The translations under genes were made by a program, and so were the position numbers. This document shows positions 1 through 6,752 of a stretch of 8,665 nt of DNA, one piece after another. Numbering within the stretch: the stretch's first letter is position 1; each line of letters starts with the position of its first letter. Origin of the DNA: Ruminococcus sp. UBA3800 (GTDB lineage Bacteria > Bacillota > Clostridia > Oscillospirales > Ruminococcaceae). The notes under the pieces were generated by a model that searched no databases, was not told where the DNA came from, and saw only the letters and a list, made by a program, of their open reading frames with translations. The DNA is taken from assembly GCA_002368715.1 (NCBI GenBank), contig DFEO01000007.1:1-8665 (forward strand), read 5' to 3'.

Positions 1-5
1 AGATA

Positions 6-51
6 AGAGCTATCTGATTCAAGTTTGAATCGGATAGCTCTTTTTGTTTTT
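6..51 (+). terminator. Rho-independent terminator of an upstream + strand gene
   Basis: A 15-base arm (6-20) pairs with 27-41 around a six-base loop, with one T-G wobble (15 with 32). It is followed by a T-rich tail at 41-51 interrupted by one G. The T-run lies on the + strand side, so it should end a transcript entering from the left. On the minus strand the base after the stem is not T-rich, so it would work less well for the converging glycosylase gene that stops at 76, although two-way use is possible. Confidence 0.9.
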
Positions 52-75
52 ACAGCTTTGTGAGATACCTTCCGG

Positions 76-579
76 CTATTTTAGATATCCGCTTATTTCG
101 GATCGCCACTTCTCAAAGAGCCGATCAAAGCTCCAGGCCGCATTTGCCGGGCTGGTAGACGGGAGCTTTACAGCGCAGATATCTGCCTGCGGCATTATGA
201 AACGCTCATAAAGCCGTCCTGCCGCAGCGCCGTTCAGAAAGACCGCTTTTATCTTTGTGTGGTCGAGCAGCGGCCTTATATCTGCGGCAACAGCGTTTTT
301 AATGCTCTGGTCGGACGAGCCTATAATGTCACATTCTTTTATAACATCCCATACGGCTATATGAGAACCGTGCAGCAGCTCTTTCTTTTCTTCAATGCTC
401 TCAGGCTCCGGCTTATTTACGACCGCTGAGATAAGGCGCCAGAAGCGGTTTCTTGGGTGGCCGTAATAAAAGCCCTGTTCCCGGGAGACGACTGAGGGCA
501 GGCTGCCGAGGATGAGTATGCGGCTGTCCTTGTCAAAGACAGGCTCAAATGGCTGACAGATATGCTTGTATGTACTCAT
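76..579 (-). CDS. DNA-deoxyinosine (hypoxanthine) glycosylase, uracil-DNA glycosylase superfamily
   Basis: A 167-residue cytoplasmic protein of the Mug/UDG superfamily, most like the family 6 hypoxanthine-DNA glycosylases. These remove deaminated adenine (hypoxanthine) from DNA to start base excision repair. Seen in the sequence: motif GSLPS at residues 25-29; FYYGHPRNRFW at 37-47, in which Asn44 is the likely counterpart of the family's catalytic Asn; and LPSTSPANA at 139-147, the second active-site motif, with a Ser-Pro-Ala-Asn core. The length fits the family and no signal peptide or membrane segment is present. The ATG start is supported by an AAAGGAGA ribosome binding site about 7 bases upstream and by a promoter ending just before it. 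It is transcribed alone, divergent from the GH3 gene. The family is confident. Substrate preference (hypoxanthine over uracil) is inferred from motif similarity. Confidence 0.88.
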   Translation of the reverse strand: MSTYKHICQPFEPVFDKDSRILILGSLPSVVSREQGFYYGHPRNRFWRLISAVVNKPEPESIEEKKELLHGSHIAVWDVIKECDIIGSSDQSIKNAVAADIRPLLDHTKIKAVFLNGAAAGRLYERFIMPQADICAVKLPSTSPANAAWSFDRLFEKWRSEISGYLK

Positions 580-605
580 AGCGTTCTCCTTTCCGGTCTG
601 TGTGT

Positions 606-634
606 ATTATATACCTGCGACGGGCGCTTGTCAA
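606..634 (-). promoter_or_regulatory. Consensus sigma-A promoter of the glycosylase gene
   Basis: On the minus strand, TTGACA (634-629) and TATAAT (611-606) are both perfect consensus hexamers separated by exactly 17 bases. Transcription should start near 599, leaving a leader of about 20 bases that contains only the ribosome binding site, so no room remains for a leader-based control element. Confidence 0.9.
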
Positions 635-652
635 CAGTGTTTGTCTCCAAGC

Positions 653-686
653 TGTGATATGTTAAGTTTAATATAGGATGTGATAT
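653..686 (+). repeat. 8-bp direct repeat (TGTGATAT) upstream of the GH3 promoter
   Basis: TGTGATAT occurs at 653-660 and again at 679-686. The two starts are 26 bases apart (about 2.5 helix turns), and the second copy touches the -35 box of the GH3 promoter. It could be a binding site for an activator of the sugar-hydrolase gene. Chance is a real alternative in an AT-rich stretch this long. Confidence 0.3.
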
Positions 687-714
687 TGAATAAACGATGC
701 TGCTGTGGTAAAAT
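686..714 (+). promoter_or_regulatory. Extended -10 promoter of the GH3 gene
   Basis: TTGAAT at 686-691 and TAAAAT at 709-714 are 17 bases apart. A TGG triplet at 706-708 sits directly before the -10 box (extended -10). Transcription would begin near 720-722. The ATG at 715 would therefore not be inside the transcript, which supports the downstream start at 745. Confidence 0.78.
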
Positions 715-744
715 ATGAAAAAACCTTTGTTGGGGGTATTGGAT

Positions 745-3486
745 ATGTTAAAAAACGATGATAGATTCTACATAAGAGCAAAGGCGCTGGCGGCACAGCT
801 GACAAAGGATGAAAAGCTGGGTCTGCTCACCACTCACCACCATGCTGTCGAGAGGCTCGGGCTGGGTGAGTTTTATATAGGCACCGAGGTGGCAAGAGGA
901 TATGTCGGCAGAGATAAAGAGCATACATCGACGGTCTTCCCTCAGCCCATAGGTCTTGCGTCCACCTTCGACAGAGAGCTTATGGAGCGGCTGGGAGAGG
1001 TGGCAGGCAGGGAAGCAAGAGCTTATTACAATGCCGAGAAAAAAGGCGGGCTCGCCCTCTGGGGGCCCACAGTGGATATGGTGAGGAACCCTCTCTGGGG
1101 ACGAACAGAGGAGGCCTACGGCGAGGATGTGTGCCTTGCAGGCGAGCTGACAGCCGCTTATACAAAGGGCATGGCAGGGGAAAACGAGGACGGCTATGTT
1201 ATGACGGTGCCGACGCTCAAGCATTTCTGTGCCAACAACAATGAAGAGAAAAGAAGCAGCTGCAGCGCATACCTGACGCCAAGGCTCAAAAGAGAATACT
1301 ATTATGCGGCCTTTGAGATACCGATAAGGGACGGCGGAGCCAAAAGCATAATGGCGGCATACAATGAGCTCAACGGTGTGCCTGCCATAATGGACCCCGA
1401 CATACAGAGCATCCTCAAGGACGAATGGGGGCTGTGGTTCGTTGTCAGTGACGGCGGAGACTTTTCTCAGAACGTTATCGACCACCGCTACACCAGCACT
1501 CACAGTGAAGCCTATGAGCTTTGTCTTAAAGCAGGCTCGGACACGATGACCGATGAGGACACACTTGTGAGGGCGGCTGCCGAAAGAGCGCTGGAGCAGG
1601 GGCTCATCAGCTGGGATGATATAGACCGTTCGGTGGTCAATACCCTTTATGCAAGACTGAGGCTCGGACAGCTGGATAAGACGGAGTTTGACAGAACAGA
1701 CAAGAGCGTTATAGATACCGAGCAGAGCAGAGCTCTCAACCGCAGAGCTGCGACAGAGCAGGTCACGCTCCTTAAAAACAACGGCCTGCTCCCGCTTTCA
1801 AGGGACAAAAAGGTGGCTGTCGTGGGGCCTCTCTGCGATGACTGCCTTATGGACTGGTATACGGGTCACAGCACCTATGAGAATACGATACTGAAAACCG
1901 CAGAAGAGACATTTTCGCAGGTCACCACCGACAGCCTGTGGGACGTTGCCGCTGTGAAGGCGCCAAACGGCAGATATCTATGCGCCTATGAGGACGGTTC
2001 GGTGAGGGCGGATGCCGAGAGCATAACAGACGGCTGCCTTTTTGAGATACAGGACTGGGGAGAGAACTGGAAGAACCTTTTCTCGGTGAAGTTTTCAAGA
2101 TATGTGCGCCTGTTCGAGGACGGCGGCATCAGGCTCCATAACAGACGCATCTATGACTGGTTCACAAGAGAGACCTTTAATTTCAAAGACTGCTGCGGCA
2201 GTGTCCTTATTGAGGAGTTTCTCGGTCACGGGCGTCTTATCTGCAAGGAAGACGGCGAGCTTGGCATAAGCAGTCAAAGAGCTGTGGTCGGCTGTCAGCT
2301 GTTCGGGATAGAGTATCAGAGCATGGGAGAAGACAGGGCAAGAGAGCTTGCAGGGAGTGTTGATGCGGTCATCTACTGTGTGGGCAACTATCCTGTGCAG
2401 ACCGCAAAGGAGTGCTATGACAGAAAGACGCTGGAGCTAAACATCCAGCCGGGTATGACGCAGGTGCTTGCGGGAGAGAACAAAAACACAGTGCTTGTGT
2501 GTGTTTCAAGCTATCCTTACTCCATAGTTGAGGAGAGCGAAAGCGCTGCCGCAGTTATGTGGACATCCCACGCAGGAGCGGAGCTCGGCACAGCGGTGAC
2601 AGCAGTTCTCACAGGAGACAGCGAGCCCACCGGCAGAACTCCCATAACCTGGTATAAGAGCGTTCACGACCTGCCCGACATTATGGACTATGATATCGAG
2701 AGATCGGGAGCGACCTATATGTATTTCGGCGCAAAGCCGCTTTATCCCTTCGGTCACGGGCTTGGCTATGCTGCGTTTGAATACGGCGAAATGTCTGTTT
2801 GCCGTGAGGATGACCGGGTGAAGATAAGGCTTGATGTGAAAAACATCTCTCAGCGTGACGGCACCGAGGTGGTGCAGGTGTATTTCACTGTGACAGACAG
2901 CGCTGTCAGAAGGGCTTTGAAAAAGCTCTGCGGCTTTGAGCGTGTGTTTGTTAAGGCCGGTCAGACCGTGACGGCAGAGATAACGGTCAAGGAGGATATC
3001 CTTCGCATCTTCGATGTCAAGGGCGAAAGGATGCTTCTTGAGAGCGGCACCTATGAATTTATGACAGGCGCCTCCAGTGAGGATATAAGGCAGAGAGCAA
3101 GGCTAAGTATCTGTGCCGGGAGCATAGGAAAGCGACCGAAGAGGTTCAGAGCCAATATGTTTGACAGCCTTGAAGGAGGCAGACTGTTCTGGTCGAAGGA
3201 TATGGGCTGTGAATATGTAAGACCAAAGGGCTGGTCAGCGACAGCTGTCTATGAAGGCGTGGATCTTTCGCAGGCCGAAAAGCTTGTGCTGAGGGCGTCT
3301 TGCATAGCAGGACAGAGAGAGCTGACGGCGAAGATCGGACAAAAGGAGTATGTGGCACAGATCGCTCCATCAGACCGTTTCGATGGTTTTGAAAGCTATG
3401 AGATAAAGATAGATCCGACCGACATTTCAGTCCTTGAGATCAAGCTGCCACAGTATGTGTCACTGCTGGATATAGAGATAAAGTAA
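745..3486 (+). CDS. Glycoside hydrolase family 3 beta-glycosidase with beta-trefoil insertion
   Basis: A 913-residue GH3 enzyme that cleaves non-reducing terminal sugars (beta-glucosidase or beta-xylosidase type; exact substrate unknown). No signal peptide is seen, so it probably acts in the cytoplasm on imported oligosaccharides. Domains in order: (alpha/beta)8 barrel at about 8-320, with the Lys159-His160 substrate motif and nucleophile Asp236 in VVSDGGDF (many family members have SDW or SDC here); alpha/beta sandwich at about 335-655, interrupted at about 400-525 by three repeats each carrying EDG (416-418, 458-460, 502-504), read as a fascin-like beta-trefoil; YPFGHGLGY at 667-675; a fibronectin-III-like domain at about 680-790 (GTEVVQVY); and a C-terminal beta-rich extension at 795-913 that may bind carbohydrate. 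I start it at 745, with GGGGG (732-736) 8 bases upstream, not at the ATG at 715, which abuts the -10 box. It is monocistronic. The GH3 call is certain; the two accessory-domain calls are inferences. Confidence 0.95.
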   Translation: MLKNDDRFYIRAKALAAQLTKDEKLGLLTTHHHAVERLGLGEFYIGTEVARGYVGRDKEHTSTVFPQPIGLASTFDRELMERLGEVAGREARAYYNAEKKGGLALWGPTVDMVRNPLWGRTEEAYGEDVCLAGELTAAYTKGMAGENEDGYVMTVPTLKHFCANNNEEKRSSCSAYLTPRLKREYYYAAFEIPIRDGGAKSIMAAYNELNGVPAIMDPDIQSILKDEWGLWFVVSDGGDFSQNVIDHRYTSTHSEAYELCLKAGSDTMTDEDTLVRAAAERALEQGLISWDDIDRSVVNTLYARLRLGQLDKTEFDRTDKSVIDTEQSRALNRRAATEQVTLLKNNGLLPLSRDKKVAVVGPLCDDCLMDWYTGHSTYENTILKTAEETFSQVTTDSLWDVAAVKAPNGRYLCAYEDGSVRADAESITDGCLFEIQDWGENWKNLFSVKFSRYVRLFEDGGIRLHNRRIYDWFTRETFNFKDCCGSVLIEEFLGHGRLICKEDGELGISSQRAVVGCQLFGIEYQSMGEDRARELAGSVDAVIYCVGNYPVQTAKECYDRKTLELNIQPGMTQVLAGENKNTVLVCVSSYPYSIVEESESAAAVMWTSHAGAELGTAVTAVLTGDSEPTGRTPITWYKSVHDLPDIMDYDIERSGATYMYFGAKPLYPFGHGLGYAAFEYGEMSVCREDDRVKIRLDVKNISQRDGTEVVQVYFTVTDSAVRRALKKLCGFERVFVKAGQTVTAEITVKEDILRIFDVKGERMLLESGTYEFMTGASSEDIRQRARLSICAGSIGKRPKRFRANMFDSLEGGRLFWSKDMGCEYVRPKGWSATAVYEGVDLSQAEKLVLRASCIAGQRELTAKIGQKEYVAQIAPSDRFDGFESYEIKIDPTDISVLEIKLPQYVSLLDIEIK

Positions 3487-3491
3487 AAAAC

Positions 3492-3538
3492 AGCCGGCCT
3501 GTTCGCCAGCAAAGGGACAGGCCGGTCTTTCTTTGTTG
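3492..3538 (+). terminator. Rho-independent terminator after the GH3 gene
   Basis: CCGGCCTGT (3494-3502) pairs perfectly with 3517-3525, extended by a T-G and a C-G pair inside the loop. A T-rich tail, TCTTTCTTTGTT, follows. It starts a few bases after the GH3 stop codon and separates the gene from the symporter. Confidence 0.9.
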
Positions 3539-3617
3539 AAATGACCTTAAAATGGCTCGGGCGGCGCCTTAAAATGCACCGAAATGAAGAATTTGACAAA
3601 GCGAAAGGTCTTTTTGC

Positions 3618-3646
3618 TTGAAACCGAGCGTAAAATGTGCTATGCT
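3618..3646 (+). promoter_or_regulatory. Extended -10 promoter of the symporter gene
   Basis: TTGAAA at 3618-3623 and TATGCT at 3641-3646 are 17 bases apart, with TGC (3638-3640) just before the -10 box. Transcription would start near 3653, giving a leader of about 25 bases. A perfect TTGACA at 3593-3598 lies upstream but has no -10 box at a usable distance. Confidence 0.65.
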
Positions 3647-3677
3647 AAGAGGTATATTATGATCGGGAGTTGAACGG

Positions 3678-5099
3678 ATGAAAACAGCTGAACGCTTTAT
3701 AGCGACACTGGACGGATATATCTGGGGCGTGCCGCTGATAACGCTTATTGTTTTCTGCGGTCTGCTTTTGTCTGTAAGGACAAGGTTTTTGCAGGTACAT
3801 AAGCTGAGCAGAGCATTCAGGTATATGCTAAAGGATGAAGAGGGCGAAAGCGGAGAGGTCTCCGGTTTTGCGGCGCTGTGTACAGCGCTTTCTGCTACTG
3901 TGGGCACGGGAAATATCGTCGGCGTTGCGACCTCTATCGCTGCCGGAGGTCCGGGAGCTCTGCTGTGGATGGAGGCTGCGGCCTTTTTCGGCATGGCAAC
4001 AAAATATGCCGAGGGTCTGCTGGCGGTAAAATACAGAACGGTCTCGGAGGACGGGAGCATTCTCGGCGGACCGTTTTACTATATCGAGAACGGCCTGGGA
4101 AAACGGTGGAAGCCGCTTGCAAAGATCTTTGCACTGTTCGGGATATTGGCAGGTCTTATGGGCATAGGCACCATAACTCAGGTGAACGGTATCACCTCGG
4201 CGGCTAACCTTATCTTTGACCCTGAAAAGGCGAATACCTTTATCATTTTCGGCAGACAGATAACGGTGACCACTGTGGTGGTCGGAGCGGTGATAACGAT
4301 CCTGGCGGCTCTTATCATCATCGGCGGTATAAAGAGGATATCCTCGGTATCGAAGGTCGTGGTGCCTGTAATGATAGTTTTGTATATCGGCTGCTGCCTG
4401 ACTATAATCGTCACCCACATACCTGAGCTTCCGGGAGCTGTTGCGACCATTGTCAGGGGAGCCTTCGGACTGAGACCGATAGCAGGCGGCATAACCGGCT
4501 TTGCCGTTATGAGACTGGCTGTAAGGTCGGGTATTTCCAGGGGAGTTTTTTCCAACGAAGCAGGTCTTGGTTCGGCGCCGATAGCGGCAGCTGCCGCAAG
4601 GACAAATGAGCCTGCCAGACAGGGACTTGTGACAATGATGGGGACCTTCATCGACACTATCATCGTATGTACTATGACGGGCATTGCGATAGTTATGTCG
4701 GGCAGCTTTGACAAGGGTCTGAAGGGCGTGGAGATAACCACGGATGCTTTTTGCAATGGGCTGCCCTTCCCCGAAAGGGTGTCGGCGGTCATCCTTTTGA
4801 TGAGCCTTGCGGTGTTTGCCTTCACGACCATACTTGGCTGGAACTATTATTCCGAAAGGTGTCTGTCCTATCTTATCGGCGGCTCGAACAAAACAGCCTC
4901 ACTGATATTCAGGCTTTTCTACATTGCGGCAGTGTTCATCGGCCCGTATCTTGCCGTTGAGGCAGTGTGGAATCTGGCCGACATCTTTAACGGCCTTATG
5001 GCCATACCCAATGTAACTGCATTGATATTGCTTTCGGGAGTTGTTTCGGACGAGACAAGAGCTTATGTGAAACGGCTCGAAAGCGGCGACGCTGAATGA
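3678..5099 (+). CDS. Sodium:alanine/glycine symporter, AGCS family
   Basis: A 473-residue inner-membrane transporter of the alanine or glycine:cation symporter (AGCS) family, which imports small amino acids with Na+ (or H+). Family signatures visible: the ATVGTGNIVGVATSIAAGGPGA stretch at about residues 73-94, followed by LLWMEAAAFFGMATKYAE (95-112); FSNEAGLGSAPIAAAAA (291-307); TTILGWNYYSERC (383-395); and FNGLMAIPNVTALILLSG (437-454). About ten to eleven hydrophobic segments span the length, with the first at about 15-32. The size is normal for the family. The ATG has GGGAG 8 bases upstream. It has its own promoter and terminator. The usual family sequence here is close to WMW; this one has WME (97-99), a minor variation. 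Alanine, glycine or glutamine cannot be told apart as substrate from sequence alone. Confidence 0.95.
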   Translation: MKTAERFIATLDGYIWGVPLITLIVFCGLLLSVRTRFLQVHKLSRAFRYMLKDEEGESGEVSGFAALCTALSATVGTGNIVGVATSIAAGGPGALLWMEAAAFFGMATKYAEGLLAVKYRTVSEDGSILGGPFYYIENGLGKRWKPLAKIFALFGILAGLMGIGTITQVNGITSAANLIFDPEKANTFIIFGRQITVTTVVVGAVITILAALIIIGGIKRISSVSKVVVPVMIVLYIGCCLTIIVTHIPELPGAVATIVRGAFGLRPIAGGITGFAVMRLAVRSGISRGVFSNEAGLGSAPIAAAAARTNEPARQGLVTMMGTFIDTIIVCTMTGIAIVMSGSFDKGLKGVEITTDAFCNGLPFPERVSAVILLMSLAVFAFTTILGWNYYSERCLSYLIGGSNKTASLIFRLFYIAAVFIGPYLAVEAVWNLADIFNGLMAIPNVTALILLSGVVSDETRAYVKRLESGDAE

Positions 5100-5126
5100 A
5101 GCGGCCTGAGAAAAAAATGTTGATAA

Positions 5127-5171
5127 AAAAGCTGCCCGATCCTCAATGATCGGACAGCTTTTGGTTTTTGT
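5127..5171 (+). terminator. Terminator after the symporter gene, probably bidirectional
   Basis: A 15-base arm (5127-5141) pairs with 5148-5162 around a six-base loop, with a single C-A mismatch. On the + strand the tail is TTTTGGTTTTTGTT. On the minus strand the stem ends in a run of six T, so it may also stop leftward transcription. Confidence 0.9.
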
Positions 5172-5336
5172 TATTCTCACTCCCCGGATCTCACCCAATG
5201 CTAAACAAATTTGTTCAGGCGATTTGTGCGGTGTTGCCTTATACATTTTGCTCTATACTGCCCAATGATACCGAGTTATCATTTTTTAGCGCCATGATAA
5301 CAAAAGCAAGCGACTTATAGGAGAATATGCGCCCGG
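5172..5336. other. Gene-free stretch with palindromes, upstream of the rimO promoter
   Basis: No coding region is supported here. It holds a perfect 12-bp palindrome, AACAAATTTGTT (5204-5215). It also holds an 8-bp inverted repeat, GTTATCAT (5275-5282) with ATGATAAC (5294-5301), which competes with a 7-bp AT-rich hairpin (5264-5270 with 5277-5283) followed by four T. I see no T-box, riboswitch or tRNA signature. The role is unknown. Confidence 0.45.
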
Positions 5337-5365
5337 TTGACAATCGGGGTGAGATGTGGTATAAT
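5337..5365 (+). promoter_or_regulatory. Consensus promoter of the rimO-pgsA-cysE-cysS run
   Basis: TTGACA (5337-5342) and TATAAT (5360-5365) are both perfect consensus hexamers with a 17-base spacer, and TGTGG lies immediately before the -10 box (extended -10). Transcription should start near 5372, giving a leader of about 34 bases before the rimO GTG. This is the strongest + strand promoter in the window by consensus match. Confidence 0.93.
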
Positions 5366-5405
5366 AATATGTAATTGTATTTAGGCAAAGAAAGGAGTGT
5401 TTGCT

Positions 5406-6752
5406 GTGGCTGTAAGAGTCGGAATGGTTTCTCTGGGCTGCCCCAAAAATCAGGTCGATGCGGAGCATATGCTGTCGCTTGTCAAAAAGGACGGATTTGA
5501 GCTCACCGCCGATGCTGCGCTTGCTGATGTGGTCATAGTCAACACCTGCGGCTTTATCGAGAGCGCCAAGCAGGAAGCCATAGACACCATCCTTGAATTC
5601 TGCACGCTGAAGCAGGAGGGCAGGATAAAGGCGGTTATCGCAACAGGCTGCCTCGCAGAGCGCTACCGTGACGAAATGGCTAAGGAGATACCCGAGCTGG
5701 ATGCTGTTGTGGGGCTTGGTTCAAACGAGAAGATATGCGATATAATAAGAGATATCCTTATCGACAAGAAAACAGTATGCGCCTATGGTGCAAAGGCTGA
5801 CCTCGAGATAAGCGGCAGCAGGATAATATCCACCGAGCCGTTTTACGCATATATTAAAATAGCCGAGGGATGCAGCAACCGCTGCACCTACTGCGCTATC
5901 CCCGAGATAAGAGGAGACTTTCGCAGCAGGACTGTCGAGGACATCGTAAAGGAGGCCGAATGGCTCGCCGGAAACGGTGTGAAGGAGCTTGTGGTCATCG
6001 CCCAGGATACTACACGCTACGGCGAGGACATCTACGGCAAAAGCGAGCTTCCAAGGCTTCTGAGGGAGCTTTGCAGGATAGACGGCATCAAATGGATAAG
6101 AACGCTCTACTCCTATCCCGAGAGGATAACGGATGAGCTGCTTGAAACTATCGCACAGGAACCCAAGCTCGTAAAATATCTTGATATACCGCTCCAGCAT
6201 TGCAGCAGGGACGTTCTCAGGCGGATGAACCGCTTCGGGGACAGAGAGCAGCTTGAGGAGCTTGTTAAACACATAAGAGAAAAGATACCCGGTGTTATCC
6301 TCAGAACAACACTTATCGCAGGCTTCCCGGGAGAGACTGAGGAGCAGTTTGAGGAGCTTTGTCAGTTTGTAAAGGATATGCGCTTTGAAAGACTGGGCTG
6401 CTTTGCCTACTCACAGGAGGAGGGCACACCGGCAGCAAAACTTCCGGAGCAGCTGGATGAGCAGACCAAGGAGCACCGTGCGGATATCGTTATGAAAACG
6501 CAGATGCTCATATCCGAGCAGTTCAACCAAAGCTGCATCGGCAAGACCTTTGAGGTCGTCTGCGAGGGCTTTGACAGATATGCCGAGTGCTGGTACGGGC
6601 GCACGGCTATGGACGCTCCCGAGATAGACGGCAAGGTGTTCTTTACGAGCGATAAAAAACTGCGTGCAGGTCAGTTCGTTGATGTGCTGACCGACGACAC
6701 ACTTGATTATGACCTCATCGGAACAGTTATTGAGCAGGGGGATAAAAAATGA
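5406..6752 (+). CDS. rimO: Ribosomal protein S12 methylthiotransferase RimO
   Basis: A 448-residue cytoplasmic radical SAM enzyme that adds a methylthio group to a conserved aspartate of ribosomal protein S12. Seen: an N-terminal methylthiotransferase domain with SLGCPKNQVDAE (9-20), the RimO rather than MiaB form; auxiliary cluster cysteines Cys12, Cys48 and Cys82; the radical SAM CxxxCxxC motif in EGCSNRCTYC (Cys156, Cys160, Cys163); and a C-terminal TRAM domain from about 380, including the RimO-type APEIDGKV (404-411). Length is normal. I choose the GTG at 5406, because AAAGGAG (5391-5397) lies 8 bases before it and the protein then begins MAVRVGMVSLG; a GTG at 5397 would overlap that ribosome binding site. 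It is the first gene of the run, and its stop overlaps the pgsA start by ATGA, which implies translational coupling. Confidence 0.97.
   Translation: MAVRVGMVSLGCPKNQVDAEHMLSLVKKDGFELTADAALADVVIVNTCGFIESAKQEAIDTILEFCTLKQEGRIKAVIATGCLAERYRDEMAKEIPELDAVVGLGSNEKICDIIRDILIDKKTVCAYGAKADLEISGSRIISTEPFYAYIKIAEGCSNRCTYCAIPEIRGDFRSRTVEDIVKEAEWLAGNGVKELVVIAQDTTRYGEDIYGKSELPRLLRELCRIDGIKWIRTLYSYPERITDELLETIAQEPKLVKYLDIPLQHCSRDVLRRMNRFGDREQLEELVKHIREKIPGVILRTTLIAGFPGETEEQFEELCQFVKDMRFERLGCFAYSQEEGTPAAKLPEQLDEQTKEHRADIVMKTQMLISEQFNQSCIGKTFEVVCEGFDRYAECWYGRTAMDAPEIDGKVFFTSDKKLRAGQFVDVLTDDTLDYDLIGTVIEQGDKK

Noticed and set aside
748..1503. 251-residue minus-strand open frame antisense to the GH3 gene
   Set aside because: It is fully covered by the clear GH3 barrel domain, has no family-like motif, and has Cys/His-rich low-sense composition typical of an antisense shadow.
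3545..3576. 10-bp direct repeat CCTTAAAATG at 3545-3554 and 3567-3576
   Set aside because: It is short, AT-rich and placed just after a terminator, well upstream of the symporter promoter, with no further copies. I could not separate it from chance.
3593..3598. Perfect TTGACA as -35 box for the symporter
   Set aside because: No acceptable -10 hexamer lies 16-19 bases downstream. The TTGAAA/TATGCT pair fits better.
3569..4060. 163-residue minus-strand open frame across the symporter start and promoter
   Set aside because: Its sequence is Ser/Pro/Ala-rich with no recognisable domain, and it overlaps a confident gene.
4178..4831. 217-residue minus-strand open frame antisense to the symporter
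   Set aside because: Its hydrophobic, Thr/Ile/Pro-rich sequence is what the complement of transmembrane codons gives. I recognise no domain, and the + strand frame has all AGCS signatures.
5264..5287. Small hairpin with T-run as a second terminator after the symporter
   Set aside because: The 7-bp stem has only one G-C pair and would be too weak. A strong terminator already exists at 5127-5171.
5172..5405. T-box or riboswitch upstream of the rimO-cysS run
   Set aside because: No T-box sequence or recognisable conserved riboswitch core was seen, and the predicted leader after the promoter is only about 34 bases.
5721..6272. 183-residue minus-strand open frame inside rimO
   Set aside because: It is a shadow of the radical SAM domain, with no motif.
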